Assembly (NCBI GenBank): GCA_050247075.1
Contig: JBFWUW010000027.1
Coordinates: forward strand, 18,656-82,655
Reading direction: 5' to 3'
Length of the DNA: 64,000 nucleotides
DNA from: JBFWUW01 sp050247075
Lineage (GTDB): Bacteria; Planctomycetota; Planctomycetia; Pirellulales; JBFWUW01
The notes under the pieces are model-generated. The model was not told the origin of the DNA, searched no databases, and saw nothing but the letters and a program-made list of their open reading frames with translations. The translations under genes were made by a program, and so were the position numbers. Shown piece by piece: positions 32,617 through 42,098 of this stretch. Each line of letters starts with the position of its first letter. Position 1 is the first letter of the stretch.

Positions 32617-35600
32617 TCACACCTTGCGGCGGACGAATAGCTGGACCTCACTGCCCGACAGATTGGCGGTCAGCGGTTCCGCGGTGAAATCGGCTGGCGA
32701 AGCAAGGTTCTCCGGGGAGGATGCAAAATCAAACCGCACCGCCAGCACCTCTTGCTTGACGTATTCCACATGGGGCCGCAGGTCGGCGATGAGCTGGCTG
32801 TCACCGGCAACGAGGGCGACCTCGATCCGATCGGTGAATTCCAGCCCCATGCTCTTGCGGTGGACTTGCAAGGCATGGACGAGTTCCCGGGCCAGACCCT
32901 CCGCGATTAGTTCCGGCGTGAGTTCGGCCGATAGGATTACCACCCCGCACGGCCCGTTGGCGGCCGCCCAGCCGGGTTTGGCTTGCAGGCGAACTTGCAA
33001 ATCGTCGCGGGTGAGGGGGACCGAATCGTCCCCCAGTTGCAGAGAGACCTGGCCGGATTGCTCCAACTGCTGCATCAAGGCGGCGGGGTCGGCCGCGGCG
33101 AGGGCCGCTTTCAAAGCCGGCAGCCGCTTGCCCAACCGGGGCCCCAGTTTTTTCAGGTCGGGCAGAACCGTGTAGCTGATGTACTGGTCGGCGTCGGCGG
33201 CGAATTCCAACACCTTGACGTTGAGTTCCTCGCAGATCAAGGCCGCGTGTTCGTCCAGCCAGTTCTGGTGCGACTTGTCGGTCAGCACCAGTTCCACCTT
33301 GGCCAGCGGCTGGCGGACCTTGAGCTTGGCCACCATCCGCGCGTTGCGGCCCAGCGATACGACTTGCCGCATGACTTCCATGCGGGCCGAAAGCGTATCG
33401 TCCATCACTCCTTGATCGGCGGCGGGGTAGTCGCACAGATGGACGCTCTCCGTCACGCGCTTGCCGAACGGCTCCACCGCCAGATTTTGCCACATCGCCT
33501 CGGCTAAAAAGGGGACGAATGGCGCGACCAGCTTGGCGGAGGTGAGCAGGCACTCGTACAGTGTCCAGTAAGCGTCTTGCTTGTCGGCCGTTTGCTCGCC
33601 GCTCCAAAAGCGGTCGCGGCTGCGGCGGACGTACCAGTTGGAAAGGGCGTCCACAAACGCGGTGATGCGCGCGGTGGCATTGAAATTGTCGTAAGCGTCC
33701 ATGCGGGCCACGACTTCGCTCGTCGTGCGGTTGAGCTCGCTGATGATCCAGCGGTCCAACTCGCCACGCTGAGCCACGGGACGATAACCTTGGGCCTGCC
33801 GCAAGACTTGCGGTTCCAACTCGTCGGCATCGCCCGGCAGCAGCTTGCCGGGGTCAAAACCGTCGATATTGGCGTAGATCACCAGGAAACTGTAGACATT
33901 CCACAGCCGCAGTAAAAACTCCGGGATGCTGTCCTTGATCGACTGCTCGCTGTAGCGGATGGAAGTCCACGGCGGCTGGTTGGCGAAGAAATACCACCGC
34001 AAAGCGTCGGCCCCAAACTTGTCGAAGATCTCGTTCGGCTCGCGGTAGTTCCGCTTGCTCTTCGACATCTTGTTGCCGTCCTCTCCTAACATCAGCCCCA
34101 ACACAATGCAGTTGCGGTAAGGGTGCGGGTACGGCTCGACCGGAGTTTGCCGCTCGGGCGGCTTGGCGGCGCCGGGCGGGGTCTTGGTGTTCCCCTCCGG
34201 CAGCACCATCGCGGCCTTGGCCGGCTCTTGGTTCTTTCCAAACAATAGCGTGCTGATGGCCAGCAGGCTGTAGAACCAGCCGCGGGTTTGGTCCAGTGCC
34301 TCGCTGATAAAGTCGGCCGGAAACTGCGACGCGAACCGATCTTGCCCTTGGTGCGGGTAGCCCCATTGGGCAAACGGCATGGCACCAGAGTCGTACCAGC
34401 AGTCGATGACCTCCGGCACGCGGCGCATGCGGGCACCCTTGGCCTTGGGCGAGTCATACGTCACCGCGTCGATGTACGGCTTGTGAACCTTGAGATGGTC
34501 GGGATACTCCGGGTGGGCCTGCTTGGCTTTTGCCCACACTTCTTGCCCGCTCACGCCCGGCTTTTGCAGCAGTTCGTCGTAGCTTTCGACGGCCTCCTTG
34601 TAGCCTGTTTTGTCGCAAACCCAAATGGGAAGCGGCGTCCCCCAGTAGCGCTCGCGGCTGAGGGCCCAATCGACGTTGCTCTCCAGAAAATTGCCAAAGC
34701 GGCCCTCCTTGATATGCTCCGGCAGCCAGTTGATTTGCCGGTTGTTGGCCAACATCGCCTCGCGAAATTGCGTGGTGCGAATGAACCAGCTCTTACGCGG
34801 GTACTGGATCAACGGGTCGTCGTCGGCCCGCCAGCAGAAGGGGTACTCGTGCAGATATTGTTCTTGATGAAACAATAGCCCCCGCTGACGTAGCTCGCGG
34901 GAGATATCCTTGTCGGCCTCTTTCACCCAGCGGCCGGCATACTCCGGCGCGGCGGAAGTGAACTTGCCATCCGGCCCGACCGCGCAGATCAGTTCTGGAC
35001 CTTCCCCCGGCCGAAAGCGGGCTTGCTCTTCCAGCAGCACGTCAAAGTCAACTTCCCCAAAAGCCGGGGCCTGGTGAACCACGCCAGTACCGCTATCGAC
35101 GGTGACAAAGTTGGCGGCCACCACTCGCCAGGCAACGTGCTGATCGCCATCATCCAGCAGCCGGCCCGTTTTGTCGCCGTACTTCTTGGAGTAATAGTCA
35201 AACGGCGGTTGATAACGGCGGCCGATGAGATCGGCACCGCGACAGGTGCTTTCGACCGTAAGAGTCTGCTTGGCCTTGTCGGCGATCGTTTGCACCAAGG
35301 CCGAGGCGATGATGAGCCGCCGATCTTCCCCCTCGACGGCGACGGTGGAGTATTCCAAGTCCAGGTGGACCGCCGCGAACTGATTGCTGGGCAGCGTCCA
35401 CGGCGTCGTGGTCCAAACCAGCAGATCGGTCATGGTCGGTTGGCCGGCTTCGTCCAGCAACGGAAAGCGGACGTAAACGCTAGGGTCGGCGACTTCGCGG
35501 TAGCCCTGGCCGACCTCGCCGCTGCTGAGCGCGGTGCCGCCTTGCGCCCACCACCAGACGATTTTGTGCCCTTGGTACAGCAGGCCGCGGTCGAAGAGAT

Positions 35601-36090
35601 TCTTCAGCGACCACCAGACGCTCTCGATGTAGCTTTGGTGGTAGGTGACGTAGGCTTCGTCCATCTTGATCCAAAAGCCGAGCCGCTCGGTGAGGCGTTC
35701 CCACTGTTGGGTATAACGAAACACGCTTTCCAGGCATTTATGGATGAACGGCTCGATGCCGTAGGCCTCGATCTCCTCTTTGCTGTGGATGCCGAGTTCC
35801 TTGCAGACCTCCACCTCGACCGGCAGCCCGTGAGTGTCCCAGCCGGCCTTGCGTTCGCAGCGGTAGCCGCGCATGGTGCGGTAGCGGGGGAACAAATCCT
35901 TGATGGCCCGCGTCAGGCAGTGGCCGGGGTGGGGCAGGCCGTTGGCGGTGGGGGGGCCCTCGTAAAAGACAAACTTGGGTCCGCCGGCACGGTGGGCCAG
36001 CGATTTATCGTGGATTTTTCCCTGCTTCCAAAAGTCGGCGATTTGGGCTTCCAGGGCGGGAAAGTTAGGGCTGCTTTCGGCACGAAACAT
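32617..36090 (-). CDS. ileS: Isoleucyl-tRNA synthetase, eukaryotic-type (IleRS2-like)
   Basis: A 1157-residue class I synthetase that charges tRNA-Ile. The HIGH motif reads HPGH (residues 54-57, GLPHPGHCLTRAIKDLFPRY) and KMSKS is intact at about residue 676 (DGNKMSKSKRN). The editing domain CP1 has VWTTTPWTLPSNQFAAV. The ERKAGWDTHGLPVE block and the long C-terminal domain place it with the IleRS2 group shared by eukaryotes and some bacteria, many of which are mupirocin-resistant (family knowledge). The KIVWWWAQGGTALSSGEV segment, usually Cys-containing (WCPxCxTAL), lacks both Cys. It ends a minus-strand block after pyrG and the DUF1844 gene. Confidence 0.95.
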   Translation of the reverse strand: MFRAESSPNFPALEAQIADFWKQGKIHDKSLAHRAGGPKFVFYEGPPTANGLPHPGHCLTRAIKDLFPRYRTMRGYRCERKAGWDTHGLPVEVEVCKELGIHSKEEIEAYGIEPFIHKCLESVFRYTQQWERLTERLGFWIKMDEAYVTYHQSYIESVWWSLKNLFDRGLLYQGHKIVWWWAQGGTALSSGEVGQGYREVADPSVYVRFPLLDEAGQPTMTDLLVWTTTPWTLPSNQFAAVHLDLEYSTVAVEGEDRRLIIASALVQTIADKAKQTLTVESTCRGADLIGRRYQPPFDYYSKKYGDKTGRLLDDGDQHVAWRVVAANFVTVDSGTGVVHQAPAFGEVDFDVLLEEQARFRPGEGPELICAVGPDGKFTSAAPEYAGRWVKEADKDISRELRQRGLLFHQEQYLHEYPFCWRADDDPLIQYPRKSWFIRTTQFREAMLANNRQINWLPEHIKEGRFGNFLESNVDWALSRERYWGTPLPIWVCDKTGYKEAVESYDELLQKPGVSGQEVWAKAKQAHPEYPDHLKVHKPYIDAVTYDSPKAKGARMRRVPEVIDCWYDSGAMPFAQWGYPHQGQDRFASQFPADFISEALDQTRGWFYSLLAISTLLFGKNQEPAKAAMVLPEGNTKTPPGAAKPPERQTPVEPYPHPYRNCIVLGLMLGEDGNKMSKSKRNYREPNEIFDKFGADALRWYFFANQPPWTSIRYSEQSIKDSIPEFLLRLWNVYSFLVIYANIDGFDPGKLLPGDADELEPQVLRQAQGYRPVAQRGELDRWIISELNRTTSEVVARMDAYDNFNATARITAFVDALSNWYVRRSRDRFWSGEQTADKQDAYWTLYECLLTSAKLVAPFVPFLAEAMWQNLAVEPFGKRVTESVHLCDYPAADQGVMDDTLSARMEVMRQVVSLGRNARMVAKLKVRQPLAKVELVLTDKSHQNWLDEHAALICEELNVKVLEFAADADQYISYTVLPDLKKLGPRLGKRLPALKAALAAADPAALMQQLEQSGQVSLQLGDDSVPLTRDDLQVRLQAKPGWAAANGPCGVVILSAELTPELIAEGLARELVHALQVHRKSMGLEFTDRIEVALVAGDSQLIADLRPHVEYVKQEVLAVRFDFASSPENLASPADFTAEPLTANLSGSEVQLFVRRKV

Positions 36091-36229
36091 GAAACGCTCT
36101 CAAACAGGCAAGGAAGACCGCCAGCCCCGCCCCCGCGCGGCCCAGGGACCAAACCAAGAAATAGACCACGCAAGGGGCGATTTATCAATCGCGAGGCGGT
36201 CAGCAGCGTCGGTAATGCGCGTACCGCGG

Positions 36230-36700
36230 TTAGCCTGGCGGCTTTTGGTCTTTGTTGCGCATGGCGACGTAGGCCATCCGCAATTCGTGCAGCAAGCTGG
36301 ACAACAAGCCAGATTCCTCGGCGGAAAGGTTGCCGCGGGTCTTTTCCTCCAGCATTTGCAGCGTGTCGATGAAGTGCCTGGCGAAGGGAAGGTCAACCTC
36401 GGATTCACCCGCGCCGGGAATGGCAATCTGACCCAAAGCAGCCATGGATTGGGTGGCCAGCATGGTGATTAACTGGGTGAAGTTGGCGGGCGGCATGGCA
36501 CCCCGCGACTGCCGGCCTTGAACGCTGGCGGCGGCCGGCTGTTTGCCCGTGTCAGTCGGCGACTCGGCGGAAGGAGATGCCTCCTGGGCGGCTTCTTCTT
36601 TGGGAGGGGTGCCCTTGCTCAGGACCTCTTTTTCGGCCTGGGCCTGGGCTTTCCAATCCTCGTCCACAATGATCTGGGGCTGCTTTTCTTCGTGCGACAT
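36230..36700 (-). CDS. DUF1844 protein
   Basis: A 156-residue protein. The ATG at 36700 is preceded by GAGGAG. The N-terminal 80 residues are charged and low-complexity (QAQAEKEVLSKGTPPKEEAA). The C-terminal half is the DUF1844 helix pair: FTQLITMLATQSMAALGQIA, then VDLPFARHFIDTLQMLEEKT and LLSSLLHELRMAYVAM. The domain is widespread in planctomycetes and acidobacteria and uncharacterised. It lies 57 nt after pyrG on the same strand and 139 nt before ileS. Confidence 0.88.
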   Translation of the reverse strand: MSHEEKQPQIIVDEDWKAQAQAEKEVLSKGTPPKEEAAQEASPSAESPTDTGKQPAAASVQGRQSRGAMPPANFTQLITMLATQSMAALGQIAIPGAGESEVDLPFARHFIDTLQMLEEKTRGNLSAEESGLLSSLLHELRMAYVAMRNKDQKPPG

Positions 36701-36757
36701 GGCATGCTCCTCGGCGAACCGCGTGCTAAGCCGCACGACGGCTGCCAACAGCGTGGA

Positions 36758-38380
36758 CTAAAACACTGGTTCTTTACGATTGGCGTGCTTTTCGATGGCC
36801 GCGCCAATGAAACCGGCGAACAAGGGATGGGCCAGCGTTGGCTTGGACTTGAACTCCGGGTGATACTGCACGGCTACGAACCAGGGATGGTCGGGCAGTT
36901 CCACGATTTCGACCAGTTTGCCATCGGGGCTGGTACCGGCGAACAACATGCCGTGCGCCGTAAACTGCTGCCGGTACAAGTTGTTGAACTCGTAGCGGTG
37001 GCGGTGGCGTTCGTTGATCCGGTCACCCGCGTAGGCGCCGGCCGATTTGCTGGCCGCATCCAACAAGGCGGCTTGCGTCCCCAGCCGCATGGTGCCCCCT
37101 TTGTCGGTGATCTTGCGCTGTTCGTCCAACAGGCAAATCACCGGATGGGGCGTATCTTTGTCGAATTCGGTGGAATGGGCATTCTGCAATTGCACCACGT
37201 TGCGGGCAAACTCGATTACGGCACATTGCATCCCCAGGCAGATGCCAAAGAAGGGCATGCCGCGCTCACGGGCGTAGCGGATCGACTCGATCTTGCCCTC
37301 GATACCGCGCTCGCCGAAACCGCCCGGCACCAGCAGCCCGTCGAACCCCGCTAGCAGCCGTTCGGGTCCGTCGCGTTCGACCAGTTCAGCCTGAATCCGC
37401 TGTACGCCGACCTGCGCGCGATGATGAATGCCGGCATGGTCCAATGATTCGTAAATCGACTTATACGCATCGCGATGCTCGGCATATTTGCCGACCACGG
37501 CAATCTTGATCTCGTGCTGGGGGTTGCGCAAATGGTGCAGCAGGTCGCGCCAATCGTCCAAGGCCAGGGGACCGGCCTTCAGCCCCATTTTGCGGACGAT
37601 GATGTCGTCCAGGCCGTTGTCTTCCAGAGACAGGGGCACTTCGTAAATCGAGAAGTCTTTGTCTTTTTCCTCGATGACGGCCTCCAACGGCACGTTGCAA
37701 AACAGGGCGATTTTTTGCCGGTCTTCGTGGTCGATCGACCGCTCGGTGCGGCAAATCAAGACGTCGGGCTGGATACCGATCTGCCGCAGCAGGCCGACCG
37801 AGTGCTGCGTGGGCTTGGTTTTGAGCTCGCCGGCCGCCTTGAGATACGGCACCAGCGTCAGATGGATATACAGGCAGTTCTCTTTGCCGACGTCCAGGGC
37901 AAACTGGCGGATGGCTTCCAGGAATGGCTGGCTTTCGATATCGCCCACCGTGCCGCCAATTTCGGTAATCACCACGTCGGCGTCGTCGCCGGCCAACTTG
38001 TGGATGACGCTCTTGATTTCGTTGGTAATGTGGGGAATGACCTGTACGGTCTTGCCCAAGAACTCGCCCCGGCGTTCTTTATTGATGACCGACAGGTAAA
38101 TCTGCCCGGTGGTGTAGTTGGAATCGCGCGTGAGGGGACCGCTGGTGAACCGTTCGTAGTGCCCCAGGTCCAGGTCGGTCTCGCTGCCGTCGTCCAGCAC
38201 GTAGACTTCTCCGTGCTGATAGGGACTCATCGTGCCGGGATCGACGTTGATGTACGGATCAAGCTTTTGCAGCTTGACCTTCAATCCCCGCCGCTCTAGC
38301 AGCATGCCGATACTGGCGCTGGTCAGCCCCTTGCCCAGCGAGCTGACCACGCCGCCGGTCACAAAAATATGCTTCGTCAT
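36758..38380 (-). CDS. pyrG: CTP synthase
   Basis: A 540-residue enzyme that aminates UTP to CTP with glutamine. The N-terminal synthetase domain is clear: FVTGGVVSSLGKGLTSASIG (P-loop), QKLDPYINVDPGTMSPYQHG, EVYVLDDGSETDLDLGHYER. The C-terminal class I glutaminase has the GICLGMQCAVIEFAR nucleophile Cys and the VQYHPEFKSKP His. Length and motifs are ordinary. AGGAG precedes the ATG. It lies between kdsB and the DUF1844 gene in one minus-strand block. Confidence 0.96.
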   Translation of the reverse strand: MTKHIFVTGGVVSSLGKGLTSASIGMLLERRGLKVKLQKLDPYINVDPGTMSPYQHGEVYVLDDGSETDLDLGHYERFTSGPLTRDSNYTTGQIYLSVINKERRGEFLGKTVQVIPHITNEIKSVIHKLAGDDADVVITEIGGTVGDIESQPFLEAIRQFALDVGKENCLYIHLTLVPYLKAAGELKTKPTQHSVGLLRQIGIQPDVLICRTERSIDHEDRQKIALFCNVPLEAVIEEKDKDFSIYEVPLSLEDNGLDDIIVRKMGLKAGPLALDDWRDLLHHLRNPQHEIKIAVVGKYAEHRDAYKSIYESLDHAGIHHRAQVGVQRIQAELVERDGPERLLAGFDGLLVPGGFGERGIEGKIESIRYARERGMPFFGICLGMQCAVIEFARNVVQLQNAHSTEFDKDTPHPVICLLDEQRKITDKGGTMRLGTQAALLDAASKSAGAYAGDRINERHRHRYEFNNLYRQQFTAHGMLFAGTSPDGKLVEIVELPDHPWFVAVQYHPEFKSKPTLAHPLFAGFIGAAIEKHANRKEPVF

Positions 38381-38487
38381 CCAACACTCCTGGGCGTTCC
38401 GACGTCATGGCGATCCGCGAACATCCGCCGCGCTACTGGCCGGGGCTGGCCCGCCGCCCGCCTGCAATTGCCGGATGTTGACGCATT

Positions 38488-39255
38488 TTAACGCCGCCGG
38501 CAGCGTTCGACAAACGCCCGGTAATCGTCGGGCGTATCGATTCCAATGGTCGGCTCGTCGACGTGTCCCACGACGATGGTTTGGCCCGCTTCCAGCACGC
38601 GAAGCTGCTCCAACTTTTCGATCTGCTCCAGCCGCGAAGGGGGCATGGCGGCCAGCCGCAACAGAAAATCGCGGCGATAGGCGTACAACCCCAGGTGCTG
38701 TAAGTAAATGGGCGGGTTGGCGGATAGCAAGCCGTCGTCCCAGGTCCGGGCGTGCGGAATGGGACTGCGGCTGAAATACAAGGCCCGCCCGAGCGAATCG
38801 CACACGACTTTCACGCAGGCGGGGTCTTGGAGTTGTTCGCGCGTGCGGATGGGCGTGGCCAGGGTGGCCATGGCGGCCGCCGGGTTGGCTTCCAGCAGTT
38901 CCACGACACGGTCGATCGTTTCGCCCGACAGTTCGGGTTCGTCCCCTTGCACGTTGATGAAAATATCAACTTCGGGCATGCGGCTGGCAATTTCGGCCAC
39001 GCGGTCGGTGCCACTGGCGCAGTCGGGGCTGGTCATTTCCACCGTGCCGCCAAATGCCCGCACGGCGGCGGCGATCTCTTCATGGTCGGCGGCCACAATT
39101 ACGGCCTTCGGCCGCCGGGCCAGCCTGGCCGCCATGTAAGTGTGTTCGATCAAGGCGCGGCCGGTCTCGCGCAGCAACAGCTTGCGAGGCAGCCGCGTGG
39201 AGGCCAGTCGCGCGGGTATGACAATGCAGGCGGTGGAAGCCGAAGGGGATGACAT
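38488..39255 (-). CDS. kdsB: CMP-KDO synthetase
   Basis: A 255-residue enzyme that activates KDO with CTP for lipid A assembly. N-terminal motif VIPARLASTRLPRKLLLRETG, then VIVAADHEEIAAAVRAFGG, SPDCASGTDRVAEIASR and the metal-binding FINVQGDEPELSG. Later YFSRSPIPHARTWDD, then LGLYAYRRDFLLRLAAMPPS. All are standard. It lies upstream of pyrG, which makes its CTP substrate, and completes the KDO pathway together with kdsD and kdsC 14 kb away. Confidence 0.95.
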   Translation of the reverse strand: MSSPSASTACIVIPARLASTRLPRKLLLRETGRALIEHTYMAARLARRPKAVIVAADHEEIAAAVRAFGGTVEMTSPDCASGTDRVAEIASRMPEVDIFINVQGDEPELSGETIDRVVELLEANPAAAMATLATPIRTREQLQDPACVKVVCDSLGRALYFSRSPIPHARTWDDGLLSANPPIYLQHLGLYAYRRDFLLRLAAMPPSRLEQIEKLEQLRVLEAGQTIVVGHVDEPTIGIDTPDDYRAFVERCRRR

Positions 39256-39562
39256 AAGGCCTTAGTAATTGGGGCTCATAGCGGCAAGAGTGTCCGGGAA
39301 ACTATTGCCGTGAAATTCTCGTCAGACTTGTAACAGCCGCCTGCGCGAAACGTCCATCAACAAACCCCAAAAAACCGCCTCGGCTCGGCCAATCGTTGTA
39401 TGTCTGGCCCCACAACGCCTGAAAACTATCGTCGTAGCAGCCTGAATGGCAACGATTTGCACACGCTAGCGGACTCCTTGAAAAAACTCGAACCATTCAA
39501 ACTTGACATCCGTACAGTATGCAGGTACCATTTGTACATCAGTTCTAACCGAGGGGGTTCAC
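39256..39562. other. Intergenic region between kdsB and the small gene
   Basis: 307 bp holding the divergent promoters. Apart from the promoter at 39503 nothing is recognised; a few short antisense ORFs lack support. Confidence 0.45.
39503..39531 (+). promoter_or_regulatory. Near-consensus sigma70 promoter
   Basis: TTGACA at 39503-39508, a 17-nt spacer and TACCAT at 39526-39531 (4 of 6). It gives a transcript starting about 25 nt before the small gene's Shine-Dalgarno sequence. It probably also reads into csrA. Confidence 0.65.
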
Positions 39563-39760
39563 ATGGCCATCGGCATGAATATCGTGTTTGAAGACGCCCC
39601 ACAAGACCGTGCGGAACGCGGTTCCCAATCGGTGCAATTGCTGGCGGATATTTTGCCCTATGTGCTAGCAAAGTATCGAGTTGTGCCAAACGTCGTACCA
39701 GCCGGCAAGGCGGCTACAAACCGATTGCCTGTCCGGTTTGCCGCCGATTTCCAGATTTAA
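39563..39760 (+). CDS. Small hypothetical protein upstream of csrA
   Basis: A 65-residue protein starting MAIGMNIVFEDAPQDRAERG, with GAGGGGG 6 nt upstream of the ATG and a strong promoter before that. Likely one amphipathic helix (SVQLLADILPYVLAKYRVV), then a short extended tail. No signal peptide or known motif. It shares a direction and probably a transcript with csrA 78 nt downstream. Support is the good ribosome binding site and promoter, not homology. Confidence 0.6.
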   Translation: MAIGMNIVFEDAPQDRAERGSQSVQLLADILPYVLAKYRVVPNVVPAGKAATNRLPVRFAADFQI

Positions 39761-39781
39761 TGTTTACAGGCCGTTGAACGA

Positions 39782-39809
39782 TTGGACCTGCACTGACCCG
39801 CACTAGACT
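39782..39809 (+). promoter_or_regulatory. Possible weak promoter before csrA
   Basis: TTGGAC at 39782-39787, 16 nt, TAGACT at 39804-39809. Weak match; csrA could equally be read from the upstream promoter. Confidence 0.3.
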
Positions 39810-39838
39810 AATCACTTTTTTGTCACGGAGGATTTGCC

Positions 39839-40060
39839 ATGCTCGTTTTGTCCCGCAAGCGCGAGGAAAGCATCGTCATCGACGGTCGGATCACGATCAC
39901 CATCGTTCAGGTCAACGGCAATTCGGTGCGTATCGGCATTGATGCCCCGCGCGAAGTACCCGTCCACCGCTCGGAGCTGTTGCAGCGCGTGGTGGAAATG
40001 ACACCGCGGAACCCGGCGATCGGCGACGAGAAGCCGTCGTCCCAGGTCGGGGCGGCGTAA
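39839..40060 (+). CDS. csrA: Carbon storage regulator CsrA
   Basis: A 73-residue RNA-binding regulator. GGAGG lies before the ATG. The classic start MLVLSRKREESIVIDGRITI is followed by a central strand with VRIGIDAPREVPVHRSELL, including the RNA-contacting Arg near the end of strand 5. The C-terminal 20 residues are a non-conserved tail. CsrA dimers bind GGA motifs in hairpin loops and block or protect mRNAs. Here it is not next to flagellar genes (its usual neighbours, with FliW) but downstream of kdsB and a small hypothetical gene. Confidence 0.96.
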   Translation: MLVLSRKREESIVIDGRITITIVQVNGNSVRIGIDAPREVPVHRSELLQRVVEMTPRNPAIGDEKPSSQVGAA

Positions 40061-40164
40061 CCCGGAGCAACCCGGCTCTCGCCATGTTTGCTTGAGTCGG
40101 GTTTGGCGTGTGCAGATCAACCATGCTCGAATGGAACATCACTGGCGCTATCCAGCCGGCACGG

Positions 40165-40197
40165 CTGGGTCCGTCCGGCTTCGGTGGACAGACCCAG
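40165..40197. terminator. Possible bidirectional terminator between csrA and the UnbV gene
   Basis: CTGGGTC (40165-40171) pairs with GACCCAG (40191-40197), with partial pairing inside. The T-run is weak on both strands. It lies between two convergent genes. Confidence 0.35.
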
Positions 40198-40205
40198 TCC
40201 CCCTT

Positions 40206-42098
40206 TCAACCTTTTGACTTCGTTTTTTCGTCCGCCGCTTGTTCGACTATATGCAGCTTGTCGAGTTCCGGCTGCTCGATCGTTTGAATCGAACCGTCAG
40301 GCCAATAGACGCGCACTTTTTTGAACGTGTCGTGTTCGCCAAGCCCAAATGTGACCGTCAATTCTGACTGAGACAGGTAGCCGCGCGTGGGCATGACATA
40401 TCGCTGATACGCTCGACCGTCGATATGGGCCTCGACCAAGGCCCCGATGGCATCCCGGTTGGACCGGGTGCCGACCAATTTCAATCGCAGCCAGTGATGG
40501 CCTAGTTTCTGATTGTTCTGCACGATGCGGGGCGCTCCGACGCTGGAAGTTATCACCAGGTCCAAATCTCCGTCACCATCCAGGTCGCCAAACGAACCGC
40601 CGCGGCCCACCATGGGGACGCAGAATTCCTCGCCGCAATTTTCGGGAGCTAACCGCAGAAATTCAGCCGGCTGGCCCGGCCCGCAATTCCAGAAGATCTG
40701 CGGCGGCTGCGCGAAGTATTGCCCCTCTTGGACCTTGTTGATGTCCTCCTCTAGATGCCCGTTGGCCTCGAAGAGGTCCATGCGGCCATCCAGGTCGATA
40801 TCCAGAAACATCACGCCGAACGTCAGTTGTTGCCGAGTCTGTGGACCCAAGCCGGTAGAGAGGGCCGCGTCAACAAACTGCATCGACCCTTGTGCCACGT
40901 AATAGGCCGTCATCTCGTTGGAGAAATTGCCAATCGCCACGGCCAACGTGCCGTCGTTGCGGGCGTCGGCGACATCGATGCCCATGGCACCGCGGGCCTG
41001 TCCCTCGGAACTGAAGGCGATGCCGGTCAACGCGCCAATTTCGGTGAACTTGCCGTTTCCTTCGTTGTGGAATACCAGGTTTTGCACGGTGTCGTTGGCT
41101 ACGATCAGGTCGATCCATCCATCGCGGTCCAAGTCAATCGGGCAGACGCCCAGGGACTTCGCTAGCAAGTCATTGGAATTGGTGGTGCTGCGAACGTGCA
41201 GCCCGGCCTCTTCCGCCACGTCGGTAAATTTGCCGGTACCGTCGTTGCGGTACAAGTACGGCACGGTCCCCTCAAACTCCATCGGGCGACCATACCCCCG
41301 GCCAATGCCGACGAGCGTGAAGTTAAAGCTCAAGTCAATCTCGCGGGTCCACTTGATGTAATTGCAAACGAACAAATCGAGATCGCCATCGTTGTCGTAA
41401 TCCACGAAAGCGGCACTGGTGCTCCATTGCCGGCTGTTGCCGGCTACGCCTGCTTGCGGGGTGACTTCGACAAACTTGCCTTCCTCATTGTGAAACAGAT
41501 GGCTTTCGCCCACGGCGGTAATGAAGACATCGACCCAGCCGTCGTTGTCGTAGTCTCCCACCGCCGCGCCCATGCCGTAGAAAGTCACATCCAAGCCCGA
41601 TCCGGCGGTGGCGTTCTCAAAGGCGATCTTGCCATCGGCGCTGACATTGCGATACAGGCCCATCGTGGGAGGCGGGCCGTCTTGCGGCGGGCTGTGCGGC
41701 CATTCGCATGAATTGACCAGCAGCAGATCGAGATCGCCGTCGTTGTCGTAGTCGAACAGCGCGCAGCCTCCCCCCATGGTTTCGGGCATGAGTTTTTCGC
41801 CCCGCGCCCCGTTATGGTGGACATAATCCACGCCCGACGTAGCCGTTACGTCGGCCAGGGGAATGGTAGGAATGTCTAGCACGGCGCGGCGCAACTTGGG
41901 TGGATCGGGCGGAGGGGCCACGTTTTCCACGACGGGCTCTGTCTTGTTCATCCAGAACACCACGCCACAGACGACGCCAACCACAACGCCAATCACCACC
42001 AAGGACCGGGCCAGTGCCTGGCCAATGGCCTTGTCATCGCCGGCAACCAGTTCGGAGCCGGCGGAGGAACTCTCGGAAGGGACGGACTTGTCGCTCAT
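40206..42098 (-). CDS. FG-GAP/VCBS-repeat protein with ASPIC/UnbV C-terminal domain (CRTAC1-like)
   Basis: A 630-residue membrane-anchored protein. An N-terminal helix (LARSLVVIGVVVGVVCGVVFW) precedes a seven-blade-like repeat region with many Ca2+-loop motifs (DYDNDGDLDLLLV, DYDNDGWVDVFI, DYDNDGDLDLFV, DLDRDGWIDLIV). The last about 80 residues are the ASPIC/UnbV domain (RDAIGALVEAHIDGRAYQRYV, VRVYWPDGSIQTIE). Such proteins are extracellular or periplasmic and abundant in planctomycetes, with no enzymatic role proven. The start overlaps the cytochrome stop (ATGA), so the two are translationally coupled. Confidence 0.85.
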   Translation of the reverse strand: MSDKSVPSESSSAGSELVAGDDKAIGQALARSLVVIGVVVGVVCGVVFWMNKTEPVVENVAPPPDPPKLRRAVLDIPTIPLADVTATSGVDYVHHNGARGEKLMPETMGGGCALFDYDNDGDLDLLLVNSCEWPHSPPQDGPPPTMGLYRNVSADGKIAFENATAGSGLDVTFYGMGAAVGDYDNDGWVDVFITAVGESHLFHNEEGKFVEVTPQAGVAGNSRQWSTSAAFVDYDNDGDLDLFVCNYIKWTREIDLSFNFTLVGIGRGYGRPMEFEGTVPYLYRNDGTGKFTDVAEEAGLHVRSTTNSNDLLAKSLGVCPIDLDRDGWIDLIVANDTVQNLVFHNEGNGKFTEIGALTGIAFSSEGQARGAMGIDVADARNDGTLAVAIGNFSNEMTAYYVAQGSMQFVDAALSTGLGPQTRQQLTFGVMFLDIDLDGRMDLFEANGHLEEDINKVQEGQYFAQPPQIFWNCGPGQPAEFLRLAPENCGEEFCVPMVGRGGSFGDLDGDGDLDLVITSSVGAPRIVQNNQKLGHHWLRLKLVGTRSNRDAIGALVEAHIDGRAYQRYVMPTRGYLSQSELTVTFGLGEHDTFKKVRVYWPDGSIQTIEQPELDKLHIVEQAADEKTKSKG

